This document shows positions 21,291-31,443 of a DNA stretch of 64,000 nucleotides, one piece after another. Location of the stretch: positions 39,571,330 through 39,635,329 of the forward strand of contig NC_087062.1 of the NCBI RefSeq assembly GCF_963678635.1. The letters are read 5' to 3'. This DNA comes from Symsagittifera roscoffensis. Taxonomy: Eukaryota > Xenacoelomorpha > Acoela > Convolutidae. Under the pieces are notes generated by a model, which did no database searches, was not told where the DNA came from, and worked only from the letters and a program-made list of their open reading frames with translations. The position numbers and the translations under genes were made by a program. Each line of letters opens with the position of its first letter. Within the stretch, counting starts at the first letter, position 1.

Positions 21291-23150
21291 AGTTTGAAAA
21301 AATAGTGTTTGTGAAAAATTTAAGCCGAATAATTTTTGCCACAATGCAACCCTTAGGAATGGCATCCATTATTTACATCAGCCGGAGTTTGAATTGAATG
21401 AATTAAAATTATCAAAAGCGCCTTCAATAGTGTTTTAGATTTTAGCTGTCCTAAACATCAGTTAGCTTATATTTTACACAAAGGCCAAGCGGAGCTTCGG
21501 ACTACTTGCGATATAACACAAACAAAGTAAAATCATGTCGAAAAAAAGTTAAATGTTGAAAAAAATTAGGTGAACCAAAATTTTCGGATGTCTTAATGCA
21601 AAATAACAGGGGGCCCAGTTAAACCTCGAAGTAAGTTATGATATTGAATAAAATTGCTGTTTGATTCGCCATAAAAAGTTTGGTTTTAAAAATTGGACCT
21701 TGCTCAAACACTGAGTTGCTTCTCTACTAAAGTAAATAAGAAGAGTGGAAAAATGTTGCGATAATCAATCCAAGAACAAAGCAAATCTCTTAGAAAAAAT
21801 CAAGGAGTCGCCGCTTCTGCAGGAAAAACTCTCGTAACCAGTTCTTTCAATTAATAGCTTTTTTCGAGAATCAGTTGAAGTTTCTGCGAAAATCTTAAAT
21901 TTTTGCCAAGTGGAAAGATTTTTCAAAACAAAAAAATAGAGTCCAGACGTCAAGTCGAGTCCTGTGAACAAAGGTATTTGCGGAAAAACTTAGTCCGATT
22001 GCAAATTCTTTATTATCGCAAGGGTATAGAAAAAGCCAAAAACTGCTTGAGAAATATCATGAAAAATGTGAGAAATTTTTGTTTATTATCGCAAGGGTTT
22101 CGAAAAAGCCAAAAACTGCTTGAGAAAGATCATGAAAAAAGTGAGAAAAAAGGGAAAAAAATTTTCATGAGAGAGATCATGAAAAAAGTGAGATCCTAAT
22201 TTCACTATTCGGCTTGAAATCCTATCGGCTTGATGTCCAGCACCCCTAAACTGAATGCCATGCTAAAAAATTTTTTTGACAATGTAACACAAAATTAATT
22301 TAAAAAAAATAAAATCTTTACACACAAAAACAAACATTAAATTAGGTTTTTTTCACACATTTCACAGTTTTCGCGTCAATAAGAGTTCGGTTCAATTATT
22401 GTTACAAGTCGAGGCGTGACTGATCACGATTTATAAGACATTAGGAATTTCAATGGCCAGTCAATAAGCAGAATGGGCCCAAGGCCAGAAAAACAAAAAT
22501 TTTATCTTTTATAAGCTAAACCGTAAATTAAGCTGAAAAATTGAGGTCTTTTTACATTTTTTGCTCAAAAATCAATATTTCAACATCTTGAATTGAAATT
22601 ATTCTGCTACAATCTGATTGACTACAATTAAACGATCAAATTTCAAGGCCATCTTAAAATGATTTGTTCACATTTTTAAGTCGAAATATACTGAATTTGC
22701 CTAAATTGAAGAACATCACTCAGATTAGAAAAAAAACATAGAAATCATCTTCAGGGAAAAAAGGACCACCTTCGTATCTGCTCAAAATTCGATCATTTTG
22801 ACGGTCTTGTCAAAGACGGTCTTGTCAGAAGTCGGCTTAAGAATAAAGTGACCGCATTTGTATTAACTGAGTCAATCAGTGCAATCACTATGTTGTTCTA
22901 AGGATTTATAACTTGAGTATTACAAAATAGCAAAATTAAGAAACTTGGTCAGATCAAATGAAAATACCCAAGAACTGTGAATATTATTTTAAAAAAACTA
23001 ATAATTTTTGCATAATCTTAGTAATTTATTCAAGATTTTCTGTTCAAAATCTTCAATTTAAAAATTTTACGTGCAATTCATGCAAAATTCGTTCATTTTC
23101 TTGATAATATTGACTATTGTAATAATTGTTTTTTATCAATAAGCACGTAT
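21291..23150 (+). repeat. Segmental duplication, copy 1
   Basis: Collinear with 23243-26120, with only about 92 bp between the copies. Shared landmarks in order are CAACCCTTAGGAATGGCATC, AAGGCCAAGCGGAGCTTCGG, GTGAACAAAGGTATTTG, CGGCTTGATGTCC, GTCGAGGCGTGACTGATCAC, GGCCCAAGGCCAGAAAAAC and ACGGTCTTGTCAAAGACGG. This copy lacks the 1.1-kb satellite-like block of copy 2. It has a local tandem repeat around 21995-22195 (AAAACTGCTTGAGAAAGATC). No coding. Confidence 0.7.
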
Positions 23151-23242
23151 AAACTTGAGTGCCCCTAGATTTGCCCTGGTCTGCACCTATAAACACGAGG
23201 GCACCCAGATTTGTTCCTGGTCTAAATTTTGAAGCAATCCTA

Positions 23243-26120
23243 AGTTTGAAAGAAAAGTGTTTGCGAAAAATTAAAGCCAAATAACTTTTTTTGCCACAAT
23301 CAACCCTTAGGAATGGCATCCATTATTTACATCAGCCGGAGTTTGAATTGAATGAATTATAATTATCAAAAGCGCCTTCAATAGTGTGTTAGATTTTGGC
23401 TGTGCTAAATATCAATTAGCCTTGAATTTTACACAAAGGCCAAGCGGAGCTTCGGACCACTTGCGATATAACACAAACAAAGAAAAGGCATGTCGAAAAA
23501 AAGGTAAATGTTGAAAAAAATTAGGTGAATCAAATTTTTCGGATGTCTCAATGTAAAACAACAGGAAGCCCAATTAAACGTGGAAGTAAGTTATGATATT
23601 AAATGAATTTGCAGTATGCGGTGCCACAAAAAGTGTAGTTTGAAAAGTTGGACTTTGCTCAAAAACTTAGTCGTTGCTCTACTAAAGTAAATGAGAAGAG
23701 TGAAAAAATGTTGAGATAATCAATCCAAGAACAAAACAAATCTCTTAGAAAAAGTCAAGGAGTCGCCGCTTCTGCAGGGAAAACTCTCGCAACCAGTTCT
23801 TTCAAATGAACGTTTCATCTTAGATTTGATATGGTGGTTTAAAAAAAACAAGAAGTTTCAGAAAAACGGCAAAAGTTCAAAATCGATAACATGTTTCTGC
23901 AAACAGCAGGTCGTCATCACTAAATTATAGAAGAATCCTAAAACGGGGTTTCTCGATTGAACGCTCCACATGACAATTGGCACAGTATTTTTCGGGAGGT
24001 GTCAAAAAAATTCCAAAAAATAGTAAAAATGTCAAAATTGTGACTTGTTTGAAGACCATAAGTTTTTTTAAAGTGTTAGTTCCAAAATTAAAAGTTAATT
24101 TCCATAAACCTGTTGTTTCGATAAAACCTATAATTTCGGATTTGGCAGGATAGTTAGCGAGAAAAGATTAAAAAAACCTTAACAAATCAACAGTTTGACA
24201 TATCCGATAATCTTAGCTTTTTCTGTGAGAAACGGCGTAGCCGCTTAGGCAAAAATGATTCCAGCAACCAATAATTTCGATTGATTTCAAATTATCAGAT
24301 TTGGGAGAGTAGTTCTCGACAAAAGTCAAAAAATTTAAAAAAAAAACATCGAAAAATTCAAAATTTTGACATTCCGAGGGCCATAAGAGTTGTCAAAAAA
24401 TGGGCGTAGTCGCATAAGCAATTGAAGTTCTATCACTCTGTTTGTATACTTGAGCCCAAAACCTCAGATAGTAATGGGTAGTTTTCGAGAATACTCAAAA
24501 AATCACTTAAAAGCAGTCAAATATTCAAAAATTTGACTTTTCCGAGGTTAAATGCTTTTTGTGTAAAAAAACTTTGAGTGTGACCGGTAATGCTGAACAC
24601 CGCTATCTCCATTGAACACACACTGTCACATTTGAGAGGTCAGTTTTCTAGAGTTAAAAAGATTTTGACAAAAAGAAAAAATTTGACTATTCCGAGGGCC
24701 ATTCCTCAAGGTCTAACAAAAGTTTTGGCGTGGCCGCTAATACAGGAACCGCTTTAAAAACTTTTCTATTCACTGAAACCAAGAATTTTTTCCCTTTAAA
24801 AACAATTACAGGTCGAACGTGAGCCCAGTTTCTTTGCCGTCCCACGCATAATTGTTTCATCCAGGCTAAGTAGGCCTACAAAGCTAAGAAAATTGAATAC
24901 ATTACGAAAAAACGTACCACTAGAGATGAGTTCAGACGTCAAGATGAATCCTGTGAACAAAGGTATTTGTGGACAAAATTAGTCCAATCGCAAAATATTT
25001 ATTATCACAAGGGTATTGAAAAATCCAAAAGCAGCTCGAGAAAGATCATGAAAAAAGTGAGAAAAATTTCAAACCAGCCGTCAAATTAATCATATTTTCT
25101 GAATTTTTGAGAAAATGTTCGGCTTGAAATCCTGTCGGCTTGATGTCCTCCACCCCTAATTTGGATGCCATGCTAAGTAATATTTTTTGATACTGTATCA
25201 ACTAGCATAAAATTAGACTAAAGTTTTGAAGTTGAAAATCGACTAGCATAAATCGAAACCCAAAATGCATTTAAGTAAAAATTAAAATCTTTACACACAA
25301 AAAAAATGTTTTAGTAAGTTTTTCTTCACACATTTCGCAGTTTATGCGTCGATCAGAGTTCGGTTCAATTAGTGTTACAGGTCGAGGCGTGACTGATCAC
25401 GATTTACAAGACATTAGGAATTTCAATGGCCAGCCAAAAAGCAGAATGGGCCCAAGGCCAGAAAAACAAAAATTTTATCTTCTATAAACTAAACCGTAAG
25501 CTAAGCTTAAAAATTGAGGTCTTTTTACGTTTTTTGCTCACAAATTAATAATTCATCATCTTGAACTGAAATTATTCTGCTACAATCTGATTGACTACAA
25601 TTAAACGATCAAATTTCAATGCCATCTTAAATTGATTTGTTCACATTTTTAAGTCGAAATATACTGAATTTGCCTAAATTGAAGAACATCACTCAGATTA
25701 GAAAAAAAACATAGAAATCATCTTCAAGGAAAAAAAGACCAGCTTCGTATCTGCTCAAAATTCGATCATTTCGACGGTCTTGTCAAAGACGGTCTTGTCA
25801 GAAGTCGGCTTAAGAATAAAATGACCGCATTTGTATTAACTGAGTCAATCAGTGCAATCACTATGTTGTTCTAAGGATTTATACCTTGAGTATTACAAAA
25901 TAGCAAAATTAAGAAATTTGGGCAGATTAATTGAAAACATCCAAGAAGAGTGAATATCATAAAAAAAAACGAATAATTTTTGCGTAATTTTATTAATTTA
26001 ATCAAGATTTTTTAAAATCCTCAATTTAAAATGTTTACGTGCAATTCATGCAAAATTTATTCATTTTCTTGATCTTATTGACAATTGTAATAATTATTTT
26101 TATCAATTAGCCCGTATAAG
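23243..26120 (+). repeat. Segmental duplication, copy 2
   Basis: Second copy of the unit at 21291-23150, clearly diverged by many substitutions and small indels, so the duplication is not recent. It is longer because it contains the degenerate satellite block at 23805-24920 between the GTCGCCGCTTCTGCAGG word and the AGACGTCAAGATGAATCC word, which are nearly adjacent in copy 1. Confidence 0.7.
23805..24920 (+). repeat. Degenerate ~150-200 bp tandem repeat, block 1
   Basis: Recurring landmarks appear at roughly 150-200-bp spacing. CCGAGGGCCATAA or close variants occur near 24390, 24545 and 24690. GGCGTAGCCGC variants occur near 24236, 24408 and 24722. A phrase like TTTGGGAGGGTAGTTTTCGAG recurs ahead of each AAAAGTCAAAAA run. 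The units are heavily decayed; it is satellite-like, with no conserved reading frame. Confidence 0.55.
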
Positions 26121-26477
26121 CCAATAAAAGTCAATATGTTTAGGTTTTTCTGCACTTGGATCATTCTGTTTATTGCTCTCCGTCTCCAGGAATTTCATTG
26201 GCTGATTGATTGCTGATTTCGCAATGGCTCGAATTTCTATTTCTTGGAAATGCTTCTTTCAAATTTAACGGATTATTTTTGTTGTTTGTACTTCTGAGCA
26301 ATATAATATGGCTACAAAAACTGAGCTAGTCGTTATTTTCATGTTTTCAAACAATTATGCTAGTCGATATTTTCGTCTTCAAACAAAAACTGAGCTAGTC
26401 GTTTTTTCTCATGTTTTCAAACATTTATGCTAGTCGATATTTTCGTCCAATTTACCTTTTTTGAATTTAAGTAGTAT
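26121..26477. repeat. AT-rich stretch with a short tandem repeat
   Basis: At 26318-26455 a roughly 70-bp unit occurs twice (ACTGAGCTAGTCGTT ... TATGCTAGTCGATATTTTCG). Nothing else is seen. Confidence 0.5.
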
Positions 26478-26665
26478 CTACTTAACAATCCCCCTTATAG
26501 TATCCACTACAAAATTGCTATCCCAATAAATAAAAGCAGTAAATTAGCACTAGAGCGTTCTATTTATAATTCGAATTTTACTGCATTCTGATTGATCGAT
26601 AAAACGACTAACTCAATCTACTTAACAAATTACCCTTTTCTTGAAAGGGGGTAATTGTTAAGTAG
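26478..26665. mobile_element. Small TIR element
   Basis: The left end CTACTTAACAATCCCCCTT is mirrored by GGGGGTAATTGTTAAGTAG at the right, giving a 188-bp element. The right end by itself also forms a hairpin with CTACTTAACAAATTACCC at about 26617-26634, implying a second, internal end. MITE- or foldback-like. Confidence 0.5.
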
Positions 26666-26945
26666 ATCCCCTAAGTGCTCTGCTGAGTTTCCTTTTACCT
26701 CTTTAAACCTAGTCTTTGGTTTCATTTTGCATAATTCAATTAAGTTGATGAGCGGCTGAAGCAGGCTTTCAAGGAAAGTAAAATTATTCAGCTCAATAAT
26801 TATTTAGAACTCAGTATTTAGAAAAGTGTTCTCCTATGATGAAGGAGGCATCGAACATAGTCTCATCATGTGACCTATTAACATTTATCTTCCGCCTCCT
26901 TCCTCAGTGTTTAAAGCGTGTCATCACTAAGTTTAATACCCGTAC

Positions 26946-27325
26946 ATAGGGGCTGATCTAGGATTTTCTCAAGGGTGAAGGGGTAGCATACTTTAAAAAA
27001 ATTTCTTGAAAAATTTAACTGTCTTATTTTAGGTCGACCAAATTGCTTTTATGACATTTTCCAAAACATGAGAAAGATCCTATGTTGAAAGCATTTTCTT
27101 GCGCCAATGGCAATTTTTTGAAAAGTTAAGAACACCCTTTTCGGGCACTTGGTGTAAAGTTTTATTGAAAAAAAGCTCTTTTTTAGTGCGCGCTCCCCCT
27201 CAAAGTTCGTATAGTGTCGGTCGGCCGAAACAAATGTCTTAAACAGTACCAACGGGGGGCGCATTGGGTAGTGCGGAGGTCGAATCCTTGAGGAACGAAA
27301 GCATCCATCCATATTCCTTAATGTC
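26946..27325 (+). repeat. CTAGG dispersed repeat, diverged copy
   Basis: Starts TAGGGGCTGATCTAGG, has TTAGGTCGACCAAATTGCTT (compare TTAGGTCGACCAAACTGATT at about 15043) and GTCGAATCCTTGAGG near the right end. Same order as 14979-15381. Confidence 0.5.
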
Positions 27326-27780
27326 CCAATTCAAATTCGAAATTTCCAATTAAATTCATATATAACTATTATACTGCGATTAATTAATGATTCAACCACG
27401 GAACAAACGTGATGTAATCTTTTGCTTTCAATTTAGCAAATCAACGAACTTTTCTTGAAAAATGCCTCGTTTTCTTCATATCAATAAACTTTGAATCTTA
27501 TTAGTCCACAGGTAGAGTTGTAATCAATGTAGGATCCATATAATTAAACTGTCTATACCGTCAGTAGAAACTCGTATTTTGTAAGTACTGGAAACAGGGG
27601 TTAAAATTGGTTATGATTTATCCAATTAGTGAATTAGATAAACAGAAGAGAGAGAGAGAGAGAGAGAGAGTGGGAGATTAAGAGGGTTACAATTTAAAAA
27701 ATCAAGTCTTAGAACAAATTCAGCTAAAACATTAAGTCTGAGTTGCTTGACAATCTGATTTGTCAATTGTTGATTTGTTA
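27326..27780. repeat. Intergenic with (GA)n microsatellite
   Basis: A (GA)n run occupies about 27646-27670. The remainder is AT-rich without features. Confidence 0.7.
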
Positions 27781-30090
27781 CTTTAAAACGGAGAAAATTC
27801 GAAAACTTGACTTTTCCGAGGGCCAAAAGACTTTGTGTAAAAACATTCGGCGCAGCCGCTTATTCAGCAGAGCTTCCACAAAGCGTCCTTTTGTGCGGGT
27901 AGTTTTTGAGAAAAGTCAAAAAAATTGAAAAAACGGTCCTTTATCCTTTCCGAGGTTCAAAAATTTTCTTGCAAAAAAGATTGGACCTAGCCGTATATGC
28001 AGTGGACTTCCCCACAACCCATAGTTTTCGATTGAAACAAAAACGCACATTTGGCAAGGTAGTTTTTGTGAAATGTCAAAAAGTTTCAAAAAACGACAGA
28101 AAATTGCTAAAAAATTTGGACGTCACCGTTTAATTTCAAATGTATTTTAGCATGAACCGAAAAAAGCAAGTAAGAAAGGTAAGTCCCGCAAGTTTTGTGA
28201 AATTTTAAAACCACAAGTAGACAAATGCAAATCACATTTTATAAAAAAAATGTCTTTTTCTATCACGCCTTAAAAAATTCTTCAGGGACCCATTTAAATT
28301 TAAGAACGCATCTAAAAGTTCAAAATTTTTTCGAAGTTTTTTTAAATCTAAATTTTATTTAAGAAAATTCAGAAAATCTGAAAACATTTCACATTTAATC
28401 AGACATTATTTCAGGCAGGACTTGCAACCTAAACGTATGCTGGCAGCATTACACAATAGGAATGCTAACTTCAAAATTTTTTAAAATTTTTTTTTCAAAT
28501 GTAAATTTTTTAAAATCTAAATGTAATGAAAACCGTCGTATCTCGGAAGCTATGAGGGTTTGAGCAGACATATTTGGAGGCAAGATTTACAATTTATGAG
28601 AATATCCAGACAGCACCCTTCTATAGGTTTGGGAATTTCAAATTATGGTGTTAGTAATTAAAATCTCAAAATTGAAAACATTTTTCAAAACTTTGAGACG
28701 ATCTGTCAAAAAAATTGGCCTTGACCTAAATTAAATCTTTAATTGATACTTATCCAGAATTTCATTCAAAAACAATCTGGAATGTTTATGATTTTTGCTT
28801 AAACGTTGTCCCCAAAGCCTTTTATGACCATTGTCCCAATTAAAAATCGCTTTAACTTGGCGTTCATAGAACACTTGTCGCTGCGTTTAAATAATAGATA
28901 GGTTCGTAGGGAAGTTTTTGAATTTTAGGTGGGCCGTATCTTTTCTTGAAAAAAAGTTGGGCGTAGCAGCTAATGCAGGGGAGCTTCCCACCGCCCATCC
29001 TTTCGATTGGATTCAAAAACCGATCAAAAAATCGAAATCCTACTTTTATAGGGACCATAACTTTGATTTAAAAAAAGTGGTTCGGCAGCTAATGTAGAGG
29101 AATCTCCCAAAAGCTGTCCGAAAAATATCAAAAACGTCTAAAAAACTTTTAAAAAACTGATCCCATATTTTTTTCATAATACCTGTTTATAGTAAAAGAC
29201 AAGGGGCGCAGCTAAGGCGGAGGCATCAATCTGATACATTTTGATTTTGGTGTACTGATGCTGGATGCAACAGATAATTTCAAAAAATGGTTTTCATCTA
29301 TAATCTTAGTTGTTTCTCTAACAAAATAAGACTGAAATTTTCCGAGAATTTGGAAATTTCCTAAAATATAAATTTTAAAACATGTTACAGCGTAGCCGCC
29401 GCTTAGGACCAGTGGCTTCTCACAATCTGTTGCCTCGATTAATTCCTTGATATCAGATTCGTCCAAATCGTTTTCGAGAAGAGAGAGTCAAAAGTTTCAA
29501 AACGCTCATCAAATCAACAAAGCTTTTCCGAGGGCCAAAACTAAATTGTCACAAAATTTGGACGCCACCGTTTATTCTGTGCAGTTTTTCTCAATTATGT
29601 CTTTTGATTGAACACAAATTCTCAGATTGAGGAAGTTAATTTTTAAAAAAAATTCAAAGAGTTTCAAAAACAGTCAAATAATCCAAATTTCAAGCATTCG
29701 GTCCTTCAAGAATGAGGGACGCCACCCTTTCGATTGAAATCAAAATATCATATTTGGGAGGGTAGTTTTTGAGAGGTCCAAAAATCAAAATTTTGATTTT
29801 TCCGAGGGCCATAAAATTTGTACAAAAAAAATACGCATAACCACTTATACAGTAGAGCCAACACAACTGGTACTTTCGATTGAAATCAAAATTTCCTATT
29901 TGGGAAGGTAGCTTTTGAGAGATATCAAAAGTTTAAAAAAAACGGTCAAAACAAAAATTTTAATTTTTCCGAGGGCCATAACGTTTTAAGCGTTCCACAG
30001 CCCGAGCTATCGATTGAACCCAAAATATCAGATATGTGAGGGTATTTTTGGAGAAAATGAAAGAGAAAACAATGAGTCAAATATTACACA
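27781..30090 (+). repeat. Degenerate ~150-200 bp tandem repeat, block 2
   Basis: Same family as 23805-24920. CCGAGGGCCA-type landmarks lie near 27817, 29532, 29804 and 29972, with a CCGAGGTT variant near 27952. GTAGCCGC-type landmarks followed by TTATGCAG-like and GAGCTTCCACAA-like words lie near 27854, 27988, 28967, 29394, 29563 and 29838. TTTCGATTGAA recurs between them. The stretch 28140-28860 is poorer in landmarks. No reading frame persists across units. Confidence 0.55.
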
Positions 30091-31231
30091 ACAGATTTTC
30101 GAGAAAAACTAAAAATGTTGAGAAAAGTGAAAACTTCTTTGAGAAAAACTAAAAATGTTGAGAAATGTGAAAACTTCTTTCCAAAGCTTCTCGAAAAAAT
30201 AAAATAAAAACCGAATCCCTATAATTTTTTCATAATACTTGTTTATATATTTTTCAAAAGTTTTTTTGCTACTGTGATAAAAGGATCTAACGAAAAACGA
30301 GAATTCTGTCACATTTGACAGTCATTGTAAAATATGCAAACCGGGCAATGGTTTTGGTCGAATGTTTTGTTCAAACTGTTTTGAAAGTTGATGTTTCTTA
30401 TTCCGAAGATGGCGCTAAAAAATTTCTAACCAGTGTTTTCAATACTGGGACCACTTATTGAAAATTTTTTAACGTCCTTCGAATCAGGGCTAAAGGGGCT
30501 GCTCGCTCACCTCATTTGCTCGAAATTAAACCTATAATTTCAAACAGGTTTTTCTCGACACTGGGAAAGTTTTCTGAAACTATTTGATGTCATTCGAATC
30601 ACGACTAGAAAGGCTTCAATTTGATATATCGCTGGACCCATGCCGATGATTATCAAAAATCTCAACAGCTCTTTGAATTATACATATCTTTTTTGATACA
30701 ATTTTTAGCTGAAAAGTCCCAATTGAGAATTTGTTTTTTTTTGTTATACAAGAGCGTAAATTGCCTTCCAGCAGTTAACTTTTCCCAAAAACTACGCAAA
30801 ATCTTCAAAATTAAAGAATGCTTTTCATGCAAAAGAGGCATCATTCAACTCTATTTTATTAAAATTCAACTAACAAACAGTTAGCCATAGGTAAATACAT
30901 TTAACTTACGTCGAGAAAACAAACGACACGGTTAAGTGAAAAATGACGCAAACCTTCCACGCTTAAAAATATTATCAACAGACTTACACATTTCTTTCAT
31001 GACACAATTTAGGAAACATTCATAGCATGTTCTGAACATAAGCTATTGGCATCAATCCAAGACATCGAGCCTAAACGATTTCCTTGACCAGAAAAATCAA
31101 TTTCTCAAAATTGTTATTTTTATCAAATCACCAAGCCCGTAGCGTTGCAGTAATTATAAAAATATAATCAAGATACGTTTGAATCAAAATCATGTCGAGA
31201 TTTAAACTTTTTTTGTGTTTTTTTTTAAAAA
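30091..31231. other. AT-rich intergenic stretch downstream of METTL27-like gene
   Basis: A pair of related ~130-bp blocks at about 30430-30620 (words CAATACTGGGACC/CGACACTGGGAAA and TTCGAATCA) suggests a decayed local duplication. No gene. Confidence 0.45.
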
Positions 31232-31443
31232 TCAGATGCGTCTGCAGACAAATATAGTATGGTGCAGGGGCTTATTGAAACTCTTTCCAGCCAGCAGATG
31301 ATAAGGCATATTGTCTCGTCTCTCCTCTACTTTCAGCTGAGTCTCTTTTTCCAATTGATTTAGAAAGTGCGGAAAACCGTAGAAGTTCTTTAGCTCATCT
31401 GTTTCCATAAGGTCTTCTCGAACCCCGAAAACGAAGAGAGCAC
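31232..31443 (-). CDS. METTL27: METTL27-like exon 3, C-terminus
   Basis: A strong polypyrimidine acceptor (TTTTTTTTAG) opens in phase 1, matching exon 2. It reads ALFVFGVREDLMETDELKNF, then FLNQLEKETQLKVEERRDNM, ending HTIFVCRRI and TGA at 31232-31234. The split Gly after RPG reproduces the family's PGG turn. Confidence 0.8.

Noticed and set aside
21903-22199. 98-codon Lys-rich plus-strand frame
   Set aside because: Built from a local A-rich tandem repeat inside the segmental duplication; copy 2 does not preserve the frame.
27626-27826. 66-codon minus-strand frame with a Ser-Leu run
   Set aside because: Simply the translation of the (GA)n microsatellite and its AT-rich flank.
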